5,790 bases of DNA from contig PAJB01000024.1 of assembly GCA_002710905.1 (NCBI GenBank), forward strand, positions 70,814-76,603, in the 5' to 3' direction. The notes beneath the pieces are model-generated. The model saw only the letters and a list, made by a program, of their open reading frames with translations. It searched no databases and was not told the DNA's origin. The DNA comes from Chloroflexota bacterium (GTDB taxonomy: Bacteria > Chloroflexota > Dehalococcoidia > UBA2979). The position numbers and the translations under genes are program-made. Positions 1 to 5,511 of this stretch are shown piece by piece; the stretch's first letter is position 1, and each line of letters begins with the position of its first letter.

Positions 1-2
1 CC

Positions 3-2057
3 CAAACGGATATACCTATCAAAGAATTACAAAAAATAAAAAAACAAAGAGAAAAAGATAAAAAAATCCTACAAGAAGAAATTCAATTATTCGAAGATAC
101 AAAAAATGGTATGATAGAGCTTAATACTGTACTTCTTCAGCAGCAGCAACGAAAAACAAATATCAAACAGTTAAAAGCAAATATTGAATCCTTAGAATCA
201 GAAATTAAATCGCTCACTGAAAAAGAAACGCACGATACCAAACAGTACCAACTTCACAAAAAAGAATTAGAAAAAATACAATATGTTCCAAATAGTAAAA
301 AGGCGCTTAACCATTGGCAAAACAAATATGACCTCGAGCAAAATAAAGCAGTGATTGAAAAACAACTTATTGTAACAAATGAACTAAATTTAATTAGTGA
401 ATTAAACGAATCTATTTCACAAGCAGACACAGAAATTGAAAACAAGATTATAACTTTATCTCAAATCGTGAATTATATAGCAGATCAAGTCAATACACAC
501 ACTTACATTCAGGAACAACTAGAAAATTATCTATCCATCAAACAAGAAATGCATACACTGTCATCAAAAATCAAGGAATTAGAAAAAGCTGACGTTAATA
601 ATGAAATAGCATCAATATTAGCCAAGCTCAGTGTTGGAGATTTATGTCCAGTATGTGGAAATAAAATCACAACGCTAAAAGCTCACATCAAGGAACAAGA
701 AATATCTAAAGATGTCTATGAAGAACAAAAAAAATGCTTAGAAGAGCTGAACAAAAAATTATACAGTATAGAAGAACAATTAAACAAACATGTAAATAAT
801 ATTCAAAAAGCAAGTAACGAAGGCTTAGTGAAAAAAATACAAGAAAGTAAAAAACAATATGAATCATTAATTCCAATTGGGAAAAAGTATAAAGACTTCT
901 TTGAAGCAAACAAAATCTCGCTTTTAAATGTTCGATTAGAAGAAGGTGTGATTTTGGAACTAGATGAAATATCTACCATGGCTAATGAAGCAGAAAGCAG
1001 ATACAGTGCACTACAAGAATTTATAAAACTAAGCAATCAATATCATGATCTGCAATCTCAAATAAGTAAACAAGATCTCGAATTAGGAAGATACGAAGAG
1101 ATAATCAAAAAAATAAAACCAAAAAAATCCAATATTGCAGACATTATTAACAACTTAGATAAAAATGAAGAAACTTATAAAAACATCCAGAACAAAATCA
1201 TCGACTTAGAAATAACTATGAAAGAAGTTCAGCTTGCATTACAAAGTAAAAGCGGTGAACTAAAGGCAACAAAAAAACAATTTAGTGATGAAGAAAAGCA
1301 AATACAAAAAGATAAAGAAAAAATAGAAATTATTTTCAATAGAATAAATAGTGACTTTGCAAATAAAAGTGATGCGGTAGATACGTTGCTAAAAACAATC
1401 AAAAATCCCGCAACTGCAACCTCAGATATACTGACTGACAAAATTGATGAAGTTAATCAACGTCTAGAAGCTAGCAAGGAGATCGAAAAGGAAAATGAAA
1501 CCAAACTAGACGCATCAGAAGCAGCTATAAAAATTAAACAGGAAAGCGCTGAATTAGAGTCAGACTATACATTATTTCAAGAAGTTAAGGAATCTCTAAA
1601 TCCATCTGCCTTTCCAGAATACGTGCTAAATCAAGTGATCGAAAATATTCTATTACTAAGTTCAGCAAAACTACAAATACTCTCATCATCAATAGAATCA
1701 ATGTCACAAGGAGAAACAGGTCAATTAGTGATCTCTGATAAAGGAGAAGAGAGAAAAGTTGTCACACTTTCAGGAGGAGAAAAATTTATTTGTAGCCTTG
1801 CAATGATTTTAGGTATTTCTGAATACATATCAAATTTGCAAGATAATGAACAACACATGAGCATGGAATCACTCATTATCGATGAGGGTTTTGGTAGTCT
1901 TGATGAAGAGAATTTAGATATTGTGATTGAAGCCCTAGAAGAAGTTGCAGAGGATAGAATTGTTGCCATTATCTCACATGTTAAAGATCTCGAAAAACGA
2001 ATACCCAGTATCATAAAAGTAAAAGCAGGCACTTCTAATAAGATAGAAATTTTATAA
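3..2057 (+). CDS. sbcC: SbcC/Rad50-family DNA repair exonuclease ATPase subunit, C-terminal part (5' end outside window)
   Basis: The frame is open from base 3 with no stop before TAA at 2055-2057, so the gene starts upstream; the ATG at 111 is internal (36 more codons are readable before it). Numbering from that ATG, two long Lys/Glu/Gln-rich coiled-coil arms flank a zinc-hook CPVCG (C179, C182; 645-659). They lead to the C-terminal ABC lobe: a conserved FPEYVLNQVIEN segment (501-512), signature LSGGE (553-557), Walker B LIIDE (588-592), D-loop SLD (596-598) and switch histidine in ISHV (H623). In this family the ATPase dimer works with the SbcD/Mre11 nuclease to process hairpins, blocked ends and double-strand breaks; the zinc hook joins two molecules. 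The Walker A lobe is missing only because of the window edge. If the two arms are similar in length, I infer some 250-300 residues lie upstream, and sbcD may lie beyond. The next gene, recF, abuts the stop codon. Confidence 0.93.
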   Translation, partial: QTDIPIKELQKIKKQREKDKKILQEEIQLFEDTKNGMIELNTVLLQQQQRKTNIKQLKANIESLESEIKSLTEKETHDTKQYQLHKKELEKIQYVPNSKKALNHWQNKYDLEQNKAVIEKQLIVTNELNLISELNESISQADTEIENKIITLSQIVNYIADQVNTHTYIQEQLENYLSIKQEMHTLSSKIKELEKADVNNEIASILAKLSVGDLCPVCGNKITTLKAHIKEQEISKDVYEEQKKCLEELNKKLYSIEEQLNKHVNNIQKASNEGLVKKIQESKKQYESLIPIGKKYKDFFEANKISLLNVRLEEGVILELDEISTMANEAESRYSALQEFIKLSNQYHDLQSQISKQDLELGRYEEIIKKIKPKKSNIADIINNLDKNEETYKNIQNKIIDLEITMKEVQLALQSKSGELKATKKQFSDEEKQIQKDKEKIEIIFNRINSDFANKSDAVDTLLKTIKNPATATSDILTDKIDEVNQRLEASKEIEKENETKLDASEAAIKIKQESAELESDYTLFQEVKESLNPSAFPEYVLNQVIENILLLSSAKLQILSSSIESMSQGETGQLVISDKGEERKVVTLSGGEKFICSLAMILGISEYISNLQDNEQHMSMESLIIDEGFGSLDEENLDIVIEALEEVAEDRIVAIISHVKDLEKRIPSIIKVKAGTSNKIEIL
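645..659 (+). other. Zinc-hook CxxC motif of SbcC
   Basis: These codons read C-P-V-C-G at the turn between the two coiled-coil arms, preceded by LSVGDL, the usual context of the SbcC hook. In Rad50/SbcC proteins two such motifs from separate molecules together bind one Zn ion and tether DNA ends. Its position between long coiled coils separates this protein from condensin-type SMC proteins, which have a globular hinge instead. Confidence 0.85.
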
Positions 2058-3236
2058 ATGCATATTAAACAAATACAACTGAAAAATATTCGCACCTTTG
2101 AAAATGCATCAATGGAATTTTCAAAAGGTATCCATTTAATAACAGGAAGCAATGCCTCAGGAAAAACAAATCTTCTAGAATCCATTTTATATTTAGCAAC
2201 AACAAAATCAATTCAACATCGTAACGATAAAAATATTATTTCACAAGAAGCATTAAGTAATAGTGTTCTGCCAATTGCAAAAATTTCTGCAGTCATTGAA
2301 TCTGAGCAACATAATCACGATATTGATATGATGTTCAGTAAACCCATTAAAGAATCAATAGCAAATGACAATCAAGGTACCGGAAGATTAACAAAAAACT
2401 TTCGACTCAATGGCGTTACAAAAAAAGCATCAGATGTGATTGGCACACTAAGGGCAGTGTACGCATCACCGAATGATATGGAAATTATTCTGGGAAGCCC
2501 TTCAGAGAGAAGAAAATATCTTGATATATTGATCTCCCAATTTGATAAAGATTACTTGAAAAATTTACAAAGATATAATCGAATCATCAAACAAAGAAAT
2601 AGCCTACTCAAACAAATAAAAAATATTAAAAAAAGACACGGTGAGCTTGATTATTGGGATGATCAAATTGCTGCAACAGCTATTGAAATCATTAATAAAA
2701 GAAAATCTATTATTAATCAATTATCTACGTTGGCAAAAAAACATTATGAGTTATTGGATAAAAACAATGATCAACTCGCTATCAATTATTATCCATCAAT
2801 GCCTAAAAATAATAATTCACTGCCGACTAAAGACATCGAACAAAAAAAATTTTTACAATTCCTTCAAGAAGTAAGAAGTAAAGATCTACAGCAGTCAAAT
2901 ACAACAATTGGCCCACATAGGGATGACATCCTAATTTATCTAAATGCACTGCCCTCAAATGCATTTAGTTCAAGAGGGCAACAGAAATTGATTACTATTT
3001 GCATGCGGTTAGCAGAAGCACAAATTTCTCATCAAATTACAAATGAACAACCTGTGCTTTTATTAGATGATATCCTTTCAGAATTTGACGAAGAACATAG
3101 AAATTACATCGTTGAAAATACTGAATATGTCGAGCAAGTTTTTCTTACAACACCTGATTTAGCGAATGTACCAAAGGCCATGATTAATAAAGCAGTACAA
3201 TTACAAATTAATGAAGGGGAAATCAAAAAGCTCTAG
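2058..3236 (+). CDS. recF: RecF, DNA replication and repair ABC-type ATPase
   Basis: The 392-residue protein is full length, slightly longer than many RecF proteins. It opens with MHIKQIQLKNIRTFENASME, then Walker A GSNASGKT (30-37). The arm region carries ASPNDMEIILGSPSE (136-150) and SERRKYLD (149-156), then RYNRIIKQRNSLLK (172-185). The C-terminal part has the RecF hallmark GPHRDD (285-290), signature SSRGQQK (304-310), Walker B VLLLDD (333-338) and D-loop SEFD (341-344). RecF dimerises on ATP and, with RecO and RecR, loads RecA at single-strand gaps. The ATG at 2058-2060 directly follows the sbcC TAA, with no convincing Shine-Dalgarno upstream, so translation is probably coupled to sbcC. 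In many bacteria recF sits beside dnaN; here it sits behind sbcC. The stop TAG (3234-3236) overlaps the stop of the convergent aminotransferase gene. Confidence 0.96.
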   Translation: MHIKQIQLKNIRTFENASMEFSKGIHLITGSNASGKTNLLESILYLATTKSIQHRNDKNIISQEALSNSVLPIAKISAVIESEQHNHDIDMMFSKPIKESIANDNQGTGRLTKNFRLNGVTKKASDVIGTLRAVYASPNDMEIILGSPSERRKYLDILISQFDKDYLKNLQRYNRIIKQRNSLLKQIKNIKKRHGELDYWDDQIAATAIEIINKRKSIINQLSTLAKKHYELLDKNNDQLAINYYPSMPKNNNSLPTKDIEQKKFLQFLQEVRSKDLQQSNTTIGPHRDDILIYLNALPSNAFSSRGQQKLITICMRLAEAQISHQITNEQPVLLLDDILSEFDEEHRNYIVENTEYVEQVFLTTPDLANVPKAMINKAVQLQINEGEIKKL

Positions 3237-4582
3237 AATGATAAGCCATCTGCTCGCATATCAATAATTGCTTTTTCAAATGCAGCTATAGTCTTATCAA
3301 TATCTTGATCTGTATGTGCAGAAGAAAGCACGCCGCCAGTACCAAATAAATCTACGCCATGATTAAATAATGACCACTTTAGGGGCAATGTAAGATCTGG
3401 GCGTACACCTTCAGGCGGGCTCTTATCAATCCAATGTGTTTGCTCAAGCTCATTCAAGCCTTTTTGATTATCATATCCAAAATTTAAATGCCACATTGAC
3501 GAAACTGTCCATGCTCTACCACGAACTTTATTGTCTTTAAATAATTGATTTAAAGATAGAATGAGTTGATTCGATAAATTATCAGCTCGTTCAATGTCAT
3601 CACCAGTACGTATAATTTCCAGTGCAATTGTTCCAGCGGTTGCAGAAATTGGATTGGCATTATAAGTGCCTTGATGAGCAATTTTTTTTACATCATTCCA
3701 ATCGCTATCATCAGAAAATTCAATTTGTTGCAATATTTCTTTTTTGCCAGCTACACACCCACCGGGTAAACCGCCAGCAAGTATTTTAGCATGCGTAGAT
3801 AAATCAGGTTGCAAATTATATAATTCCTGAGCGCCACCCTTGCTCATTCTGAAACCTGTAATTACTTCATCCATTATAAAAATTGTTCCCGTCTCTTTCG
3901 TTAATTCATTTGCTTTGCGTAAATATTCAATATCTAATGGATGAGCGCCCCAATGAGAACCAGTCGGCTCTAGTATGAGAGCTGCAACATCTTTTTTCTT
4001 TAATCTATCAGCAAGCAAATCAATATTGTTAGGCTGCAAAATAGTAAGGGCATCATAATATCCCTTTGGGACACCTGGGGAATAAATTTGAGCAGCATCC
4101 TCCTTACCAACAACAAGATCATGCCAGCCATGAAAATGATCGCTTAATTTAACCACGCCTTCGCGATTTGTATGTGCTCGGGCTAATCTTATAGCCATCA
4201 TTGTAGCTTCTGTTCCAGAACTTGTGAATCGAACATTGTCAGCACAAGGCACCATATCAATAACAAGATTAGCCCATTCGATTTCTTTAGAATGAGATGA
4301 ACCAAAATGTGTACCTGATGTTAGTGCTTCTTGAACACCTGTCGTGATTTCATGTCTATTGTGCCCTAGTAATAATGAACCATGTCCACCTATATAATCT
4401 ATAAGCTCATTATTATCAACGTCCCACTTTTTACCCTTATCAGCTTTTTCGACATAGATTGGAAAAGGTCGAAATGCACGAATGTCATGTGTAACGCCGG
4501 AGGGAAAAATTTGTTGACCACTCTGAAATAAGGATTGAGAATTTGGATGCATTGCAATATATTTTTTTTCTATTTTTGACAT
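3233..4582 (-). CDS. HemL-like class-III PLP-dependent aminotransferase (glutamate-1-semialdehyde aminomutase superfamily)
   Basis: The 449-residue protein belongs to the fold-type I, class-III aminotransferases. Visible marks are FPSGV near the N-terminus (26-30), the phosphate-binding SSGTEA (121-126), HFHGWHD (149-155), MDEVITGFR (237-245; D238 should contact the pyridine nitrogen), the Schiff-base lysine in AKILAGGLPGG (K266), HQGTYNANP (303-311) and FGTGG (413-417). All catalytic elements are present, so it should be active. True HemL converts glutamate-1-semialdehyde to 5-aminolevulinate. Some segments differ from what I recall of true HemL (SSMWHLNFGY near 361-370, HFHGWHD), so it looks more like a HemL paralogue of unknown substrate. 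An in-frame TGA two codons upstream fixes the start at or after 4582; a weak GGTGA lies 3 nt before that ATG. It is divergent from the cupin gene and ends within the recF stop. Family confidence is high; exact function is open. Confidence 0.9.
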   Translation of the reverse strand: MSKIEKKYIAMHPNSQSLFQSGQQIFPSGVTHDIRAFRPFPIYVEKADKGKKWDVDNNELIDYIGGHGSLLLGHNRHEITTGVQEALTSGTHFGSSHSKEIEWANLVIDMVPCADNVRFTSSGTEATMMAIRLARAHTNREGVVKLSDHFHGWHDLVVGKEDAAQIYSPGVPKGYYDALTILQPNNIDLLADRLKKKDVAALILEPTGSHWGAHPLDIEYLRKANELTKETGTIFIMDEVITGFRMSKGGAQELYNLQPDLSTHAKILAGGLPGGCVAGKKEILQQIEFSDDSDWNDVKKIAHQGTYNANPISATAGTIALEIIRTGDDIERADNLSNQLILSLNQLFKDNKVRGRAWTVSSMWHLNFGYDNQKGLNELEQTHWIDKSPPEGVRPDLTLPLKWSLFNHGVDLFGTGGVLSSAHTDQDIDKTIAAFEKAIIDMRADGLSF

Positions 4583-4607
4583 TATTCACCGCTAACAAGT
4601 TTTTCTA

Positions 4608-4622
4608 ATTATACTTATTATA
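4608..4622 (-). promoter_or_regulatory. Candidate promoter -10 boxes for the aminotransferase gene
   Basis: On the minus strand, two exact TATAAT hexamers lie 9 bp apart (4617-4622 and 4608-4613), 26-40 bp upstream of the aminotransferase ATG. No good -35 hexamer sits 16-18 bp further upstream: that stretch is an A-tract, read as T-rich on the minus strand. Start sites near 4600 or slightly upstream would give a short leader of about 15-30 nt. In so AT-rich a gap, chance matches are likely, so this is suggestive only. Confidence 0.4.
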
Positions 4623-4660
4623 GCGTAAAAAAAAATTAGTAAAAATTAACTGGATACAAA

Positions 4661-5059
4661 ATGCAAAAAGAATATTTTAATATAACAAGAATTTATAGTG
4701 AAAAAAATGGAGAAACTCATTTTGAAGACATAATGATTGAATTACATGAATCATCTTCTCAAGCACTAGAATCACTAAAATTTAAAGCTCATGAAATAAT
4801 ATTTCGTAAAGCACCCGCAACACAAGCAAGGGCTTGGCATTTAGCTCCAGAAAAACAGTTGGTAGTATCTCTATCAGGAAAAGCAACCATAACTGTAAGC
4901 GATGGAGAAAAAAGAACTTTTGGTCCTGGTTCAATTTTATTAGTCGAAGACACAGAAGAATTTAGTAAAGGTCATACTACTGTCGCAGATGAAAAAGCAG
5001 GAGAGCGCAAGACGTTATTTATTCCTATAGAACCGAGTCAATTATTCATTAAAAACTGA
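4661..5059 (+). CDS. Small single-domain cupin protein
   Basis: The 132-residue protein has the pattern of a single cupin beta-barrel: WHLAPEKQLVVSLSGKATITV (59-79) for motif 1 and FGPGSILLVEDTEEFSKGH (87-105) for motif 2. The metal ligands are reduced compared with the classical GX5HXHX3-4EX6G motif. H60 and H105 fit ligand positions, but the second motif-1 histidine is P63-like and the glutamate position is Q66, so metal binding may be altered or absent. An opening such as ITRIYSEKNGETHFEDI is common in small cupins of unknown role. There is no signal peptide, so it is probably cytoplasmic. The in-frame TAA at 4640-4642 leaves ATG 4661 as the only start; only a weak GGA (4652-4654) precedes it. 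It is divergent from the aminotransferase, 78 bp away, which hints at a shared pathway or shared control. No specific function can be assigned. Confidence 0.85.
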   Translation: MQKEYFNITRIYSEKNGETHFEDIMIELHESSSQALESLKFKAHEIIFRKAPATQARAWHLAPEKQLVVSLSGKATITVSDGEKRTFGPGSILLVEDTEEFSKGHTTVADEKAGERKTLFIPIEPSQLFIKN

Positions 5060-5099
5060 ACAATGTCGAAATAAAAGTCGATATATTCCATTCGTTCAA

Positions 5100-5105
5100 T
5101 ATAAT
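5100..5105 (+). promoter_or_regulatory. Candidate -10 box for the tRNA-Arg transcription unit
   Basis: An exact TATAAT lies 23 bp before the first base of the tRNA, so a start site near 5112 would give a leader of about 17 nt. The region 17 bp upstream (around 5077-5082, GTCGAT) is a poor -35 match. The gap from the cupin stop to the tRNA is only 69 bp, so read-through from the cupin gene is also possible. Confidence 0.35.
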
Positions 5106-5126
5106 AGAATAGTTGATCTATTTTAT
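5104..5126 (+). repeat. AT-rich inverted repeat (hairpin) in the cupin-tRNA gap
   Basis: Bases 5104-5112 can pair with 5118-5126 in a 9-bp stem (one G-T wobble) around the 5-nt loop TTGAT. It overlaps the candidate -10 box and ends 2 bp before the tRNA. The stem has a single G-C pair, so it would be a weak terminator for the cupin gene; it could equally be a tRNA leader structure or chance in AT-rich DNA. Confidence 0.3.
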
Positions 5127-5128
5127 CT

Positions 5129-5204
5129 GCGCCGGTAGCTCAGCGGATAGAGCATCAGTCTTCGGAACTGAGGGTCAGGGGTTCGAATCCTCTCCGGCGT
5201 GCCA
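5129..5204 (+). tRNA. tRNA-Arg, anticodon TCG, with encoded CCA
   Basis: A complete 76-nt cloverleaf can be folded by hand. The acceptor stem is GCGCCGG (5129-5135) with CCGGCGT (5194-5200), including a G1-U72 wobble. The D-arm is GCTC/GAGC, and the anticodon stem TCAGT/ACTGA encloses the 7-base loop CTTCGGA. The variable loop is GGGTC, and the T-arm is AGGGG/CCTCT around TTCGAAT. Discriminator G73 (5201) is followed by an encoded CCA (5202-5204). Loop positions 34-36 read TCG, which decodes CGA and probably CGG. A20 in the D-loop and C35 in the anticodon are the known arginine identity elements of E. coli tRNA-Arg. A small gene begins 15 nt after the CCA with no terminator between, so the two are probably on one transcript. 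Confidence 0.95.
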
Positions 5205-5214
5205 GGAGAAAGGA
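5204..5214 (+). promoter_or_regulatory. Ribosome binding site of the YHS-like gene, abutting the tRNA 3' end
   Basis: Two purine-rich anti-SD matches, AGGAG (5204-5208, whose first A is the last base of the tRNA CCA) and AAGGA (5210-5214), lie 11 and 5 nt before the ATG at 5220. They decide for ATG 5220 against the upstream in-frame GTG at 5199, which lies inside the tRNA acceptor stem. Confidence 0.7.
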
Positions 5215-5219
5215 ATACA

Positions 5220-5393
5220 ATGACAAAAAGAATTTGCATGATGACTGGTAGAGAATTTGAAGATTCTAAAGAAGGCTTTAAATATAACTTTGAAGGTACA
5301 TGGTATTACATCTTTGATATGGGAGAAAGAAACAAATTTATTGTTGAACCACCAAAATATATTGAGGAAGCTAAAAAAAATAAATGGTTATAA
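5220..5393 (+). CDS. Small YHS-like domain protein with degenerate cysteine ligands
   Basis: The gene codes for 57 residues. Residues 22-50 align in register, without gaps, with the YHS (TRASH-like) metal-binding domain: FEGTWYYIFDMGERNKFIVE then PPKY, against the usual Y-x-G-x-x-YYFC-x-x-x-C-R-x-x-F-x-x-x-P-x-x-Y. The early ICMM (C6) matches the VCGM of YHS proteins. The two later cysteines are replaced by F32 and E36, so the usual metal site is incomplete. YHS domains occur in copper ATPases, metallochaperones and phenol/methane monooxygenase-type enzymes; here the domain stands alone. There is no signal peptide or membrane segment, so it is probably cytoplasmic. The start at 5220 is preferred because the upstream GTG lies within the tRNA and a good ribosome binding site precedes 5220. 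It is probably co-transcribed with the tRNA. That it is a real gene is likely; the YHS assignment is by eye, and a role is unknown. Confidence 0.75.
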   Translation: MTKRICMMTGREFEDSKEGFKYNFEGTWYYIFDMGERNKFIVEPPKYIEEAKKNKWL

Positions 5394-5422
5394 ATACTAA
5401 CTTTAAGAAAATTTAATTTATA

Positions 5423-5452
5423 TTTATGTTTTCTTTAATTTAATAACATAAA
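5423..5452 (+). terminator. AT-rich hairpin followed by T-run, possible weak terminator
   Basis: TTTATGTT (5423-5430) pairs perfectly with AACATAAA (5445-5452) around a 14-nt loop, and ATTTTTAT follows directly. It lies 30 bp after the YHS-like stop codon, where a terminator for the tRNA unit would be expected. The stem has a single G-C pair and a long loop, so termination would be weak and a chance structure cannot be excluded. Confidence 0.35.
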
Positions 5453-5457
5453 ATTTT

Positions 5458-5463
5458 TATACT
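5458..5463 (+). promoter_or_regulatory. Candidate -10 box for the repeat-protein gene
   Basis: TATACT matches five of six bases of the -10 consensus and lies just after the hairpin, 48 bp before the ATG at 5512. A TTAATT 17 bp upstream (5435-5440) is a weak -35. It would give a leader of about 40 nt carrying the AAAGGA ribosome binding site. Confidence 0.3.
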
Positions 5464-5497
5464 CATGAAGTAATCTGATGCAAAGTTGATGGTTGCG

Positions 5498-5503
5498 AAA
5501 GGA
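5498..5503 (+). promoter_or_regulatory. Ribosome binding site of the repeat-protein gene
   Basis: AAAGGA sits 8 nt before the ATG at 5512, a standard spacing, and is among the strongest such signals in the window. An in-frame TGA at 5476-5478 prevents a longer upstream reading, so this site fixes the start. Confidence 0.7.
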
Positions 5504-5511
5504 ATCATAAA

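Noticed and set aside
111..113. ATG at 111 as the real start of sbcC
   Set aside because: The frame is open and coiled-coil-like back to the window edge, and the family needs an N-terminal ATPase lobe before this point.
254..1441. Several minus-strand open frames rich in Ser, Phe and Leu
   Set aside because: They are reverse-strand reflections of the Lys/Glu-rich coiled-coil codons of sbcC.
1721..2185. A 154-codon minus-strand open frame across the sbcC-recF junction
   Set aside because: It is antisense to the conserved ATPase motifs of sbcC and the Walker A region of recF, and its translation resembles no family I know.
2641..2874. Second + strand open frame inside recF
   Set aside because: It overlaps recF in another frame and has no start signal or recognisable domain.
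4576..4581. Exact TTGACA on the + strand as a -35 box for the cupin gene
   Set aside because: The nearest -10-like hexamer (TATACT, 4610-4615) is 28 bp away, too far for a normal promoter, and the hexamer overlaps the aminotransferase start codon.
5129..5204. tRNA as an integration (attachment) site for a mobile element
   Set aside because: No integrase gene and no repeated copy of the tRNA 3' end are visible in the window.
5199..5219. GTG at 5199 as an earlier start of the YHS-like gene
   Set aside because: It lies inside the tRNA acceptor stem and would force translation through the tRNA; ATG 5220 has a good ribosome binding site.
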